A stretch of DNA of 64,000 bases from Verrucomicrobiota bacterium (GTDB lineage Bacteria > Verrucomicrobiota > Verrucomicrobiia > Opitutales > Opitutaceae). The stretch lies in the NCBI GenBank assembly GCA_023399155.1, contig JAEWQP010000001.1:124001-188000 (forward strand), given 5' to 3'. A program made the translations under genes and the position numbers. The notes below the pieces were generated by a model. The model ran no database searches, was not told the origin of the DNA, and was given only the letters and a program-made list of their open reading frames with translations. Shown here in pieces: positions 52,563 to 62,172 of this stretch; positions within the stretch are counted from its first letter, which is position 1, and each line of letters starts with the position of its first letter.

Positions 52563-53971
52563 TTCGTCTCCTTGTTCCGGTTTCCTTCGACAGGAAAGCC
52601 CGCCTCCTGCCATGCCTGCCAGCTCCCCGGGATATTGCAGACACAGGAGAATCCCGCCTGCTGCAGGATGCTGGCCGCGATGCTCGCCCGGTAACCACTG
52701 TCACAATACACCGCGGTCGGCCTGTCCCGGTCGAGTTTGCCGAGCTGCTCGCGCAATTCGCCGAGGAAGGCGTGGCGGGCATGCGGCATGTGGCCGCTGT
52801 TCCATTCATCCGGTGAGCGCACATCGAGCAGCTGCAGCCTCTTGCCCTCGCGTTTGACTTCATGCACCGTCATCTGCCCGACCGATTCCAACGGCAGACC
52901 GGCGTTGTTCCACGCCGTCATGCCTCCGACGAGGTAGCCGGCGAACCGGGTATAACCGGTGCGGACAAAATAGCGGACGATCTCATCGAGCTGCTCGTCG
53001 GACTCGAGGACCAGGAGAATGGGTTTCTTCGGATCGAGCAGCCAGCCGGCCCAGATCGAGAGCATCGGCTTGCCGCCGATACTGAGTGCCCCGCGGATGT
53101 GGCCGCCGCCAAAGGCCAGCATCGTGCGAGTGTCGATCAACACATGGTCCTTCTTCCTGATCGCCTCCCTGAACGAACTCGGGGGCAGCCCGCGCACGCC
53201 GGGCAGGTTGCCAAGAACCTCCGGGCCCTTCGCGTTCACCTTCTTCATCCGGGGATAGTAGGTCGGCGTGGGCGGGGCGGTGGAGAGCGCATAGTCGGTG
53301 AAAGGCTTCACCTGGTCGAACTGCAGGAATTCGTTGAAGCGTCGCTCATACCCGATCGTGCTGCTGAGCCGATCACCGATGTCGGCACCACACGGCGAAC
53401 CGGCACCGTGCCCCGGGTACACGATGACCCCGTCATCGAGCTTCAAGTAGACCTTCCGCAGGGTGCGAAAGAGTTGCTTCGCGAGCTTCTTCGCCTGGGC
53501 GGTTCCGAGTAGGTCGGGCCGCCCTGCCGAACTGACAAACAACGAATCCCCCGAGAGCACGCCCCAGGGCGCATCAGGATGGTCCTTGTCCGCGACCAGG
53601 TAGGCGACGTGTTCCGGCGTGTGCCCGGGCGTGTGTCGCACCGTGATCAGGGCAGAGCCGAACTCAAAGGTGTCGCCATCACGAATCGGCTCGTGATCGA
53701 AGTCATAGCGAGCCCCGCCTTCGTGGCTGACGAAGATCTTCGCGGACTCGAGCCGCGCAGCGAGTTCGCGCGCCCCGCTGACGAGATCGGCATGGATGTG
53801 GGTTTCGAAGATGTGCGTGATCGCGACCTGTTTCTCGCGGGCGAGTTCGAGGTAGCAATCCACGTCCGCCCGCGGATCGATCACCGCAGCCACGCCTGCG
53901 GAATCGTCGCCGATCAGATAGGAAAGCTCCGCGATACCTTCGGTTTGAATTCGTTCAAAGATCAGGGCCAT
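52559..53971 (-). CDS. persulfide dioxygenase-like MBL protein with two rhodanese domains
   Basis: The 470-residue protein has an ETHE1-type MBL domain (1-240). THIHADLVSG (His58, His60), TPGHTPEH (His117) and GDSLF (Asp142) supply the iron and family ligands. Two rhodanese domains follow (about 260-360 and 370-465). The second has its catalytic Cys423 in VYCDSGYRAS. The first reads VLESDEQ in that place and has no Cys, so it is probably structural. The enzyme would oxidise glutathione persulfide to sulfite and transfer sulfane sulfur, in sulfide detoxification. I chose the ATG at 53971. It is the first gene of the sulfur operon. No ArsR/BigR regulator is adjacent. Confidence 0.9.
   Translation of the reverse strand: MALIFERIQTEGIAELSYLIGDDSAGVAAVIDPRADVDCYLELAREKQVAITHIFETHIHADLVSGARELAARLESAKIFVSHEGGARYDFDHEPIRDGDTFEFGSALITVRHTPGHTPEHVAYLVADKDHPDAPWGVLSGDSLFVSSAGRPDLLGTAQAKKLAKQLFRTLRKVYLKLDDGVIVYPGHGAGSPCGADIGDRLSSTIGYERRFNEFLQFDQVKPFTDYALSTAPPTPTYYPRMKKVNAKGPEVLGNLPGVRGLPPSSFREAIRKKDHVLIDTRTMLAFGGGHIRGALSIGGKPMLSIWAGWLLDPKKPILLVLESDEQLDEIVRYFVRTGYTRFAGYLVGGMTAWNNAGLPLESVGQMTVHEVKREGKRLQLLDVRSPDEWNSGHMPHARHAFLGELREQLGKLDRDRPTAVYCDSGYRASIAASILQQAGFSCVCNIPGSWQAWQEAGFPVEGNRNKETK
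52568..52573 (-). promoter_or_regulatory. Shine-Dalgarno site of the first YeeE-type gene
   Basis: AAGGAG, 5 nt before the ATG at 52562. Confidence 0.7.
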
Positions 53972-54209
53972 GATTGCTTCACGTGCGCGTCTCTTCGCCA
54001 GCCGTCCACTCGTTGCGCAGGCTGCCGCGGGCGCGGTACGCGCGAATGATGCTACGCCCGGTCGGTGACTGGCGCCATGGGGTCGAACACCGTCCCTGCC
54101 TGCGGTGTGCCTGCCGATCCACCGACACAAAATGCCGGCTCCGCATCCGAAGTGGCCACCGTGGGCACCAAGGAGCAGAGCCGGAACGGATCGATCACCC
54201 GCGGCGCAG

Positions 54210-57200
54210 CTACCGGACCTCCAGAGTGAAGCTTTCCGAGTGGCTGTTGAACTCCGGTGCGTACATGCACTGGATCTCGGCGATGCCCGACTGGTAGGCG
54301 CCCTTGAGCTGAACGCGTGTGGAGTATTCGAATACGTAGACGCCCTTCGGCAGGTAATCGATGAAGAAGTGGCTCGCGGTGTCCCGCGTGCTTTCGTAGT
54401 AGGCCAGGCCGTCCTGGAAACGGTAGCGGCTCAGGACGTTCACCGGTTCGGTGCCGCTGCCGCGCTGGTCCTTGAGGTGCACGTATTCCATGTCGCGGTC
54501 GGTGCGCAGCTCGATACGCACAACGAGTTCGTCGCCGACAGCCAACGCGCCCTTCACCGGCTTCAGGACCGGCCCTTTCGACGAGTTCTCCTTCACGTAC
54601 AGCGTCTTCTTCAGCCGCAGCGGCGTGTCCTCGTGCGGCGTGACCTTCGCCATGTCCTCGAGGTACTGCCAGTGCACGCTGCCCCAGCTCACGCCCTCGT
54701 CGACCTTGCGCACGGTGATCTCGCCCATCCGCGGTTCGATCTCTCCGCGGCCGAATCGTTGCTCGTAGAATCCGGTGCCGACCTCGACCTTCTCCGGCTT
54801 GATCGCCTCGCCGCCGAGTGAGACTTCGACGAGCGCATCGCTTGCGAGCAGATTTCTGCCCCGAAGCAGGAGCGCATAGACGGCGTCGGCCGTGGCCTTG
54901 GTCGTCTTCCAGTCCTGCGTCTGCTTCTGCTTCAAGAGCCAGACCTTGCAGTCCTCCACAGCCTGGTCGTCCTGCATCACCTCGGCAAACGCCTCGATCA
55001 TGACAGCCTGCGTCTCGATCGGTGCCCGGAACCACCACCAGCTCAACTCGAGGTCGCGCCAGAACATACCCATCTCCGCATCGGTGACGCTGCGCTCCTT
55101 GATCGAGCGCATGATTGCCCGGGGCGTCTCTGTGTCCCCGAACCGCTGCAAGGCCAGCGCGAGATGTCCCTGACACAGGCGGCACTCGAGCTTGAGCCAG
55201 AACTGGCGCGACTGTTTCCGGAAGAAGGTCACCGCCTCCGTGTGGGCATCGTTCACGGGCTGGTCCTTGAGGAAGAAGCTGCGCCCGTAGAGGTAGAACG
55301 CATCCAGGTGCGTCGGCACATACCGTTCCGGATCCGGACCGCGCAGGATCTCGCGGTAGCGGCGATCCATCCACGCATCGAGCGCCTGCAGCGCGCGCAC
55401 GGCCGGTTCGACATCGATGGTCACGCCCAGATGCCGCATGCGCCCAAAACCCGTCACGATGTAGAGTGAAATGAACTCGCTCGGCCGGCCGCCGGGGAAC
55501 CACGGCCAGAGACCATCGCTGAGCTGCTGCTCGGCCAGCTTTGCCATCGTCCGCTCCGTTTCGCTCTCAAGGCGGTTCCCGTCGAAGAGGAGTCCGACAT
55601 TGCGCCGGGCCTCGCTCTCGTCCGCGGCCTGGCGCAGCCACGGCGTCTCCTCGAGCAGCACCGACTTGAGGTCCTCGTTCTTCTGCAACGGGCTCTCGAG
55701 CGCCGCGGTATTCCTCCAGAGGTCGAAGACCCGCCGGATCTTCGGATCGGAGCCGGCGATGTGGCGCGCCAGGGCATTCGCGTAGAGCTGGTTGAACACC
55801 TGTTCGCTGCACTCATAGGGAAACTCCATCAAATACGGCAGCGCCATCACGGCGTACCAGGCAGGCTGCGACACCATCTGCACGGTCAGCGCCTGATGCC
55901 GCAGGGTGTCGGAGGCGCCGGAATCCAGGAGCTTTCGAAACTCGAATGATTTCGTGCCCGCGCCGCGCACCGGCAGGGGAAGCGACTCGGTCACCAGTAT
56001 CCGACGGCTGAGTACGGGCATAAACCCCTCCTCGCCGTCGCTCGCGGTCGCACTCGCGCCGACGGCCTTGTAGGTGAGAAAACCCGTCCCATCCGGCACG
56101 GAAATGCGCCACGCGAGCGTGCGCGACTGCTTCGCCGGGATGTCGAAGGCCTGCTCCCCGCCGCGGTTGCCGAGCTGCGCATCCACGCTCTCGAGCGTGG
56201 ATGCGTCGGCGAACGTCAGGTTCACGCGGCCCGATTGCGGCGTGTCGGACTGGTTGCTCACCTTCACCGTGAACTCGATCGTGTCGCCCTCGCGCACAAA
56301 ACGCGGCGGATTCGGCTGCACCATGATGTCCTTGGCCGTGAGCGTCATACCGCTGAGCCGGCCCGAGCGCAGCTGTTTGTCGTGCGCAAACCCGAGGAAA
56401 CGCCACTCCGTCAAGGCCTCGGGCATGGTGAACTGGAGCTTCACCACGCCGTCCTGATCGCTGATCAGCTGCGGGAAGAAGAAGGCGGTTTCGTTGAGGT
56501 TCCGGCGGGCGGTGATTTGGGAAAGATCGGGGGCGGGCACGCCGCCGACCTCCGTGCTCGCCGTATACTGGAGCAGCCCATCGTTCGAAGTGGCCCCCAC
56601 ATCCTTGAGGAACTGCGGCGTAACCACTGAGGCGGCCGACGCCATCTCTCTCAAGTCAGTACGGAGCCGGGCGCCCGCCAGTGTTTGGCTCGCCACATAG
56701 CCGTCTTCGTTCTCTGTGGAGATCTCAAACGGGGAAAGCACAATCTGGTCACCAGCCGCTTGGCCGTATCCGAACAGCGTGCCCCGCGAAGTCATGCCGT
56801 AGCCAAACAGGTTCTCCACCAGATCCACCGGGAAATGCCGGTAGACCCAGTTTACGCCACGGGTGCTGACGTGCCAGCCGTAGCGGAGGTTCTGGAAGTC
56901 CCGTCGTTCGTTGTGAAACTGCGGGTGCACCAGCGCGTATTCGGTTCTGAATACATGATCCAGTCCCGGCCACCGGTGCGGGAGGAACTGGTCGAGCGAA
57001 GCGTCGTAGAGTCCCGCCACGATCTCTGCCACAGCCGCCTGCGCGTCGGGTCCCCTCACCGTGGCCGTCCAGGTTTCCTCGGCTCCCGGGAGCAGCTTCG
57101 AGCGAAAGCGCTCCCACTTGAGCGTCAGTGCCTTGTTCGACCAAGGCACCTCGATGACGCGCTGCGTGAAGTAGGCGCGGTTCTCGCGGACAAAGGTGAT

Positions 57201-60200
57201 CCGCAAGGTCACGCCACCACGCATGTCCTCCGTGATCGCCTGCTCGAGGGCGGCTTGAGTGCGCCCGACCTCGGTCCACCCGCTGCGCAGCAGGCGTCCA
57301 TTGCACTCCAGTTCGAAGAAGGCACGTCCGGCTTCGTATCCCGTTCCCCACAGCACGGTGAACGTCTCGCCCGGCTCAACGCTCCACGCAGGCGACTCGA
57401 CGTAGTTGGGAATCGTGATCGCCAGGTTCGAAGCGGCCGGATCGACGACGCGCACGGTGCGACGCGCGGTCACCGCGCGGCCGAAGCGGTCCTCCGTCTC
57501 AACCGTCACCCGGTAGACGCCGGCCTCGAGCGACGCCTGAACCGTCGCCCCACCCTCTGCATCGGTCGCAAACTCGCGTCGGAGCACCTGTGCCCCAAGT
57601 TCCCACGTTTCCGGATTTGCGGGATCCGCGGGAGGCTCATCCCCGCGTCCAGCGGCCCAGTACCTGGGTTGCTCCAGCCGTGGGCGCACGACGGCCGCGG
57701 GCTGGACGAGCGCGTGAATGCTGAAGTGCCCGTCCGCCGCTTGTGGTTCGCCGTCGAGCGACTGCGTCGCGATCGAGAGCTCCACCGGCCTGTCGATCGT
57801 CTGCCAGTCGGCCGCGGAGATCGATGCCTGCAGTGCCGTGTATCCAACACGCAAGGTACGGTCGTCGGAGCGCGTCTCGCCCGTCGTGTCGATGACGTCC
57901 GCATGGACGGCAAAGGAAAACACCGGTTCGTTCCCGGCCGGCACCGACCGGTCGGGCGCCGCAGTGAACTCGATGGAGAACGTGCCATCGTCCTGGGTCG
58001 TCGCCGTGCCGTGGGCGATCGCCTGCACGGCGGGCGGCTGCCACCACCAGCACCAGGGCGGCAGTTCGACACCGCGCTGCACGCGCCACGTCACCTTGGC
58101 TCCGCCGATGGCCGCACCGCTGTAGGCCGTGGCCGTGCCGACGAGACGCACTCCCTCGCCCAGCTTGGCCGCCTCGGTCGGCGGCGCGAGGTCGACCAGG
58201 AATTTCGGACGCTTGTATTCCTCGACGCTGATCGACGTATTCCCCGGGTAGCCCTCCGCCTCGAGCATCATGCGCCCGGAGACGCGGTCGCGAGGCGCCG
58301 TGAACACGCCCTGGAACGAGCCGTAGTCATTCGTCGTGTGCGTGGCCCGGGCGATCTCCTGGCCGTTAGGATCGCGGAACACGACATTCACCGGATACCC
58401 GGCGAGACAGCTGTAGCGGCCCGCCGAGCGTTCCATGCGGACCGAAATGCCCTTGTAGTAGATTGTCTGGCCGGGACGGTAGAGCGCGCGATCGGTGAAG
58501 AACACCGTTTGCGTTTCAGCGCGTTCCCGGTTGAACCCGCTGTGGCTGTAGAACGGCCGGGCGCTGGATACGGCCTGGCCACTCTGTTCAGCGAGCACGA
58601 TGATCTCCCGATCGCGAAGCCCGATCTCAAACCGGCCGTCGCGGTCGGTCCTCGTCGACCCCGCCGGCTTGAACCAGCCCTCGCGATCCCGTCGCCACAA
58701 GCGCACTACCGCGTCGGAGACCGGCTCGCCCGATGCGGCGCGCACCACCAGACCACGCTGCGGCTGCCCGTCGGACCGTTGCTGGGTGACGAGCGCGAGC
58801 TCGCTCACCCAGACGCTCACCAGGCTCACATGGTCGCGCTCGCTTCCGAATGTCTCATCATGGCTCGCGATGATGAAGTAGAACCCCGGCTTGAGCGTCT
58901 CCGGCGCCGGCAGCCGCTCGGTGCGTTCCTGGAAGTCCGGCGTCGGCGGCAGGTCCACGGTCCACGACAGCGCGGGTGGCGCGTCCATCAGCTCCCGGCG
59001 GAGGTTCTCGTCCGCGCCACCCCAGCCCCAGCGTGAGCGCCGGACGTATTCGTCGAAATCGTACGGCACGGCGCGAAAATGAGCCCGCGTCACGTTCCGA
59101 TACGTCACGTTGATCGTCGGCCAGGGCGCGTTCCAGACCGCCTCGGTGTCGATCCGGGCGCTCCGCGCCTCGATCTGCTGGATCAGGTTGAAGCATTCGG
59201 CGCCGCCCGCGCTGTCCGGGAAGGCGCCCAGCCCGCGCCGGGCGAGCGCATGGGCTCGGGCCGGATCGCCGTCGCTGTGAACGCGGCTTGCGAGCGCGGC
59301 GATCGCCCGGGCCATGCTCTCGTGATCGGCCGTGCCCTCGATGAACCGCTCGAGCGCGGCCTGGTACCGCTCGCGGGCGGTCTCGCCGACCGCCACATTG
59401 CCGCCGAACGCGAGCCGGGCGAGATCGACGTCGAGAAAGGCGGAACGATCCGCGTCGTCGCGGTGGAAGGCGAGCAACCGCTGGTAGAGGCGCACCGCCT
59501 TCTCGAGTGGCGACGGCTCGGGGATCGGCGGCAGCTGCCACGTCATGAAGTCGAAGGCCCCGGCAAAGATCGGTCCGTCCGCCTCGATCTGGAAGGGATC
59601 CTCCGCCTGCACCGCGCCTTGTTCGCCGGCCTGATAGAACTCCAGTGCCTCGTGCGCGACGAAATCGAACAACGTGGGCCGGTAGGCGTCGGGCACGCTG
59701 CCGCGCTCGAGCACCTCGTCGTATTCAGCGACTGGAGTCGCCTTGAGGAGCTCGTCGTTCGCAAGCGCCGCGGTGAAGTGGCGGTCGATCTCGCGCAGGA
59801 TGCGCGAGAGATCCCAGGTCTGGATATCGTCGCCCGGCGGCTCGGCCGTCTGCGTGCGCTGGAGGAAACGCCAGCGGTTGTGCTGGAAATAGTGCCAGTA
59901 CCACCGCGCGAGCACGGCCTCCATCAGGGGCTTCATCTCCGGGGTCGCCCTGTCGACCTCCGCCTGCATCCGCACGATCTTCTCCTCGGGTTTGTTGCCC
60001 TGGACCGTGCCCTCGAGCGCGATCTTGCGCCCGATGGCCTTGATCGCCTCAGCGTGGGCGCCGTCGGCGACCGCGGCGGGTATGATGGCGTCGAGGTGCT
60101 CGATCGCCGTCTTTGGCAGGCCCTGATGCATGGCCTCCTCCACCGACCTCCACTCCGCATCGCGGGGCCTGGCCTGAAGCATGGCAGCGACAAGCAGCGG

Positions 60201-60233
60201 GAATAGGACGACGAGGCATCGGGTTGTCTTCAT
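54210..60233 (-). CDS. bacterial alpha-2-macroglobulin
   Basis: The 2,007-residue protein has a signal peptide (LVVLFPLLVAAMLQARP) without a lipobox. A long N-terminal helical region (about 30-360) is followed by macroglobulin beta domains (for example FFTDRALYRPGQTIYYKGIS, the MG signature). The bait-region/alpha-2-macroglobulin core has FFPQLISDQDGVVKLQFTMP and ALTEWRFLGFAHD. The thioester is intact as CSEQ, Cys1475. A toroid domain and a C-terminal receptor-like domain follow. It should trap proteases in the periplasm or at the surface. In E. coli YfhM is paired with PbpC; no pbpC is visible here. The start is the ATG at 60233 (the frame opens at 60251). It is much larger than usual (about 1,500-1,650 aa). 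Confidence 0.9.
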   Translation of the reverse strand: MKTTRCLVVLFPLLVAAMLQARPRDAEWRSVEEAMHQGLPKTAIEHLDAIIPAAVADGAHAEAIKAIGRKIALEGTVQGNKPEEKIVRMQAEVDRATPEMKPLMEAVLARWYWHYFQHNRWRFLQRTQTAEPPGDDIQTWDLSRILREIDRHFTAALANDELLKATPVAEYDEVLERGSVPDAYRPTLFDFVAHEALEFYQAGEQGAVQAEDPFQIEADGPIFAGAFDFMTWQLPPIPEPSPLEKAVRLYQRLLAFHRDDADRSAFLDVDLARLAFGGNVAVGETARERYQAALERFIEGTADHESMARAIAALASRVHSDGDPARAHALARRGLGAFPDSAGGAECFNLIQQIEARSARIDTEAVWNAPWPTINVTYRNVTRAHFRAVPYDFDEYVRRSRWGWGGADENLRRELMDAPPALSWTVDLPPTPDFQERTERLPAPETLKPGFYFIIASHDETFGSERDHVSLVSVWVSELALVTQQRSDGQPQRGLVVRAASGEPVSDAVVRLWRRDREGWFKPAGSTRTDRDGRFEIGLRDREIIVLAEQSGQAVSSARPFYSHSGFNRERAETQTVFFTDRALYRPGQTIYYKGISVRMERSAGRYSCLAGYPVNVVFRDPNGQEIARATHTTNDYGSFQGVFTAPRDRVSGRMMLEAEGYPGNTSISVEEYKRPKFLVDLAPPTEAAKLGEGVRLVGTATAYSGAAIGGAKVTWRVQRGVELPPWCWWWQPPAVQAIAHGTATTQDDGTFSIEFTAAPDRSVPAGNEPVFSFAVHADVIDTTGETRSDDRTLRVGYTALQASISAADWQTIDRPVELSIATQSLDGEPQAADGHFSIHALVQPAAVVRPRLEQPRYWAAGRGDEPPADPANPETWELGAQVLRREFATDAEGGATVQASLEAGVYRVTVETEDRFGRAVTARRTVRVVDPAASNLAITIPNYVESPAWSVEPGETFTVLWGTGYEAGRAFFELECNGRLLRSGWTEVGRTQAALEQAITEDMRGGVTLRITFVRENRAYFTQRVIEVPWSNKALTLKWERFRSKLLPGAEETWTATVRGPDAQAAVAEIVAGLYDASLDQFLPHRWPGLDHVFRTEYALVHPQFHNERRDFQNLRYGWHVSTRGVNWVYRHFPVDLVENLFGYGMTSRGTLFGYGQAAGDQIVLSPFEISTENEDGYVASQTLAGARLRTDLREMASAASVVTPQFLKDVGATSNDGLLQYTASTEVGGVPAPDLSQITARRNLNETAFFFPQLISDQDGVVKLQFTMPEALTEWRFLGFAHDKQLRSGRLSGMTLTAKDIMVQPNPPRFVREGDTIEFTVKVSNQSDTPQSGRVNLTFADASTLESVDAQLGNRGGEQAFDIPAKQSRTLAWRISVPDGTGFLTYKAVGASATASDGEEGFMPVLSRRILVTESLPLPVRGAGTKSFEFRKLLDSGASDTLRHQALTVQMVSQPAWYAVMALPYLMEFPYECSEQVFNQLYANALARHIAGSDPKIRRVFDLWRNTAALESPLQKNEDLKSVLLEETPWLRQAADESEARRNVGLLFDGNRLESETERTMAKLAEQQLSDGLWPWFPGGRPSEFISLYIVTGFGRMRHLGVTIDVEPAVRALQALDAWMDRRYREILRGPDPERYVPTHLDAFYLYGRSFFLKDQPVNDAHTEAVTFFRKQSRQFWLKLECRLCQGHLALALQRFGDTETPRAIMRSIKERSVTDAEMGMFWRDLELSWWWFRAPIETQAVMIEAFAEVMQDDQAVEDCKVWLLKQKQTQDWKTTKATADAVYALLLRGRNLLASDALVEVSLGGEAIKPEKVEVGTGFYEQRFGRGEIEPRMGEITVRKVDEGVSWGSVHWQYLEDMAKVTPHEDTPLRLKKTLYVKENSSKGPVLKPVKGALAVGDELVVRIELRTDRDMEYVHLKDQRGSGTEPVNVLSRYRFQDGLAYYESTRDTASHFFIDYLPKGVYVFEYSTRVQLKGAYQSGIAEIQCMYAPEFNSHSESFTLEVR

Positions 60234-60649
60234 GGCGATCGAGTCAAGCACGACGAGGTTCGAGGGAATTCATGATGCAGATCCGCTGAGGAAGGGCGAG
60301 GCGTTGCCTCCGCCCACGCCACGGCGTCCGGACGGGCCGGATCGCAGACGAAGGCGGGGTCGTCGGGGCCCGGTCGGAAACCTGGCCCCATCCTCAGGAG
60401 ATTCGCGGTCATGGTGAGCACAAGAAGTATAGCTCGCCACCGGACTCGGTTGTGCAACGACTGTGTAACGCCCGGCGAATCCAGTGGCGGCCCCTTCTCG
60501 GGCCCATACTACCCGGAGACCGGGGCATTTGTCGTCATGATCGGGTAAGAGTTTGTCAGGTGAATGTCATGCCCTGTGGACCGCATGCCGCTCGCCGGCA
60601 TAAGCGCTTCCGTTGAGTTTTTCCCACATCTTCGGAATGTGCGTCCGGC
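60234..60649. other. gene-free gap between divergent genes
   Basis: These 416 bp separate the macroglobulin and MFS genes and should hold both promoters. Small frames exist (for example 60230-60457, minus, TTG start) but lack any support. No clear -35/-10 pair, repeat or strong hairpin was found. Confidence 0.45.
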
Positions 60650-62074
60650 ATGAACCGCGACACGCCACTTGTTCCAGTGTCGGAAGCCCAGCCAACCGGC
60701 CCGCGACGCGCCTCCACCTTGCGCCGCAACATCGCCCTGTGCACCGGTGAAGGCCTCGTTGCCATGCCGATCGTGTTCATGACGCAGCCGGGCAACTTCA
60801 TCGTCGCGATGCTGCTCTCGCAGACATTCCACCTCGGTGAGACGATGTTTGGTTTGATCGTTTCGCTCCCCTACTGGTGCAACGTCGTGCAGCTGTTCGT
60901 GCTCCCCTTCCTCACACGCGCGTGGTCGCAGAAGGCGATCGCGCTCTCGATATCCTGGCTGCACCTCGCGGTGTGGATCGGGCTCGGGTTCGCGCTGCCC
61001 CACATCCCCACGGACGACGTGGAGCGCGCGAGCCGCTGGTTGTTCTGGCTCTTCGCCCTGTCGGCGCTCTTCCATTCGGTCGTCGGCGTGTCGTGGACCT
61101 CGTGGGTCCAGGAATGGGTGCCGGATCGCCTGCGCGGAAAATACTTCGGCCGACGCAACCGGTTCCTGCAGATCTCGACGATCGTCTTTCTGCTCGCGGC
61201 GGGCGAAGCGCTCACCCAGCTGAATGTCATCACACCCGTGCTCGGCTTCCAGGCGGTGATCGCTGCATCGGTGTTTCTCCGCATGTTTTCGATTCTCGCC
61301 CAGTATCGGATTCTCGCCACCAGTCCCACCGTCACGCGCGAGGCCGGCCTCGACTATCGGACCCAGGTGCGACTGATCCTGAAAAACCGTCCTCTGCTCT
61401 GGCTCTATGCCTTCGGGGCCGCGTTCGGTCTCCTCGCCAATCTGTTCGGCCCGTTTTTCAACGTATTTCTTTATGACAGCATCGGGATGAACGTGGCGCA
61501 GGTGAGCATGCTCACCGTGATCTTCAATGTCACCGGTGCGATGGCGCTTCCCGCCTGGGGCCAGTTCATGGACCGCCACGGCAACCGGCCTGCCATGAAC
61601 GTCGCGCTGGTCGCGTGGATGGTGCCTGGATTTCTTTGGGCGTTCCTCACACCGGACAACGCATGGATGATCAAGTTCGTCTATGCCGCGGGCGGGATTT
61701 TCTCCGCCGGGTACCTGCTTGGTTCGTTCAATCTCCTGCTCAAGCTCGTGCCGCCGGAGGCCAAGACCGCCGCGATCAGCATCAACGTCGCCGTGACCTC
61801 TCTCGCCGCGGCCGTGGCGCCGATCATCGGCGGCCTGGTGCTCGATCATCTCTGGAGTCGCGGGGTCGACAAGCTCGACGGCTACCATGCCATGTCGATC
61901 GCGCACCACATCCTCGTGCTCCTCTCGGGTCTCGTGCTGCTCAAGGTCGCGGAACCGAAATCCTCGCCGTTGAGCCAGGTCGTGGGTGCGATGCGGTCCT
62001 ACCGCCAGGCCTTCGCACTCCTGGGAATGTCCTTTATGCTCAACTACGTGTTCACGAAGCAGCGCGCAAAGTAG
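60650..62074 (+). CDS. MFS transporter
   Basis: The 474-residue protein has about 12 hydrophobic segments and a charged central loop. GAMALPAWGQFMDRHGNRPAM holds the MFS motif A-like element (G-x-x-x-D-R-x-G-x-R) after helix 8. WTSWVQEWVPDRLRGKYFGRRN in the first half is the corresponding loop. The type (maltose/sugar- or unknown-substrate MFS) cannot be told. The PfkB sugar kinase gene starts 99 bp downstream in the same direction, so sugar or nucleoside uptake is plausible. Confidence 0.87.
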   Translation: MNRDTPLVPVSEAQPTGPRRASTLRRNIALCTGEGLVAMPIVFMTQPGNFIVAMLLSQTFHLGETMFGLIVSLPYWCNVVQLFVLPFLTRAWSQKAIALSISWLHLAVWIGLGFALPHIPTDDVERASRWLFWLFALSALFHSVVGVSWTSWVQEWVPDRLRGKYFGRRNRFLQISTIVFLLAAGEALTQLNVITPVLGFQAVIAASVFLRMFSILAQYRILATSPTVTREAGLDYRTQVRLILKNRPLLWLYAFGAAFGLLANLFGPFFNVFLYDSIGMNVAQVSMLTVIFNVTGAMALPAWGQFMDRHGNRPAMNVALVAWMVPGFLWAFLTPDNAWMIKFVYAAGGIFSAGYLLGSFNLLLKLVPPEAKTAAISINVAVTSLAAAVAPIIGGLVLDHLWSRGVDKLDGYHAMSIAHHILVLLSGLVLLKVAEPKSSPLSQVVGAMRSYRQAFALLGMSFMLNYVFTKQRAK

Positions 62075-62172
62075 CGGGCTGCGAGCGTGCCAGCCAACCG
62101 TGCCCGAGCACCCCGTCTGAACTCCCCTTTTCAACTCGCTACCCGCTTATCAGCACCTGCTACTTCTCCTCC

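Noticed and set aside
60230..60457. 75-codon minus-strand frame ahead of the macroglobulin gene
   Set aside because: It starts with TTG, lacks a Shine-Dalgarno site and has no recognisable domain.
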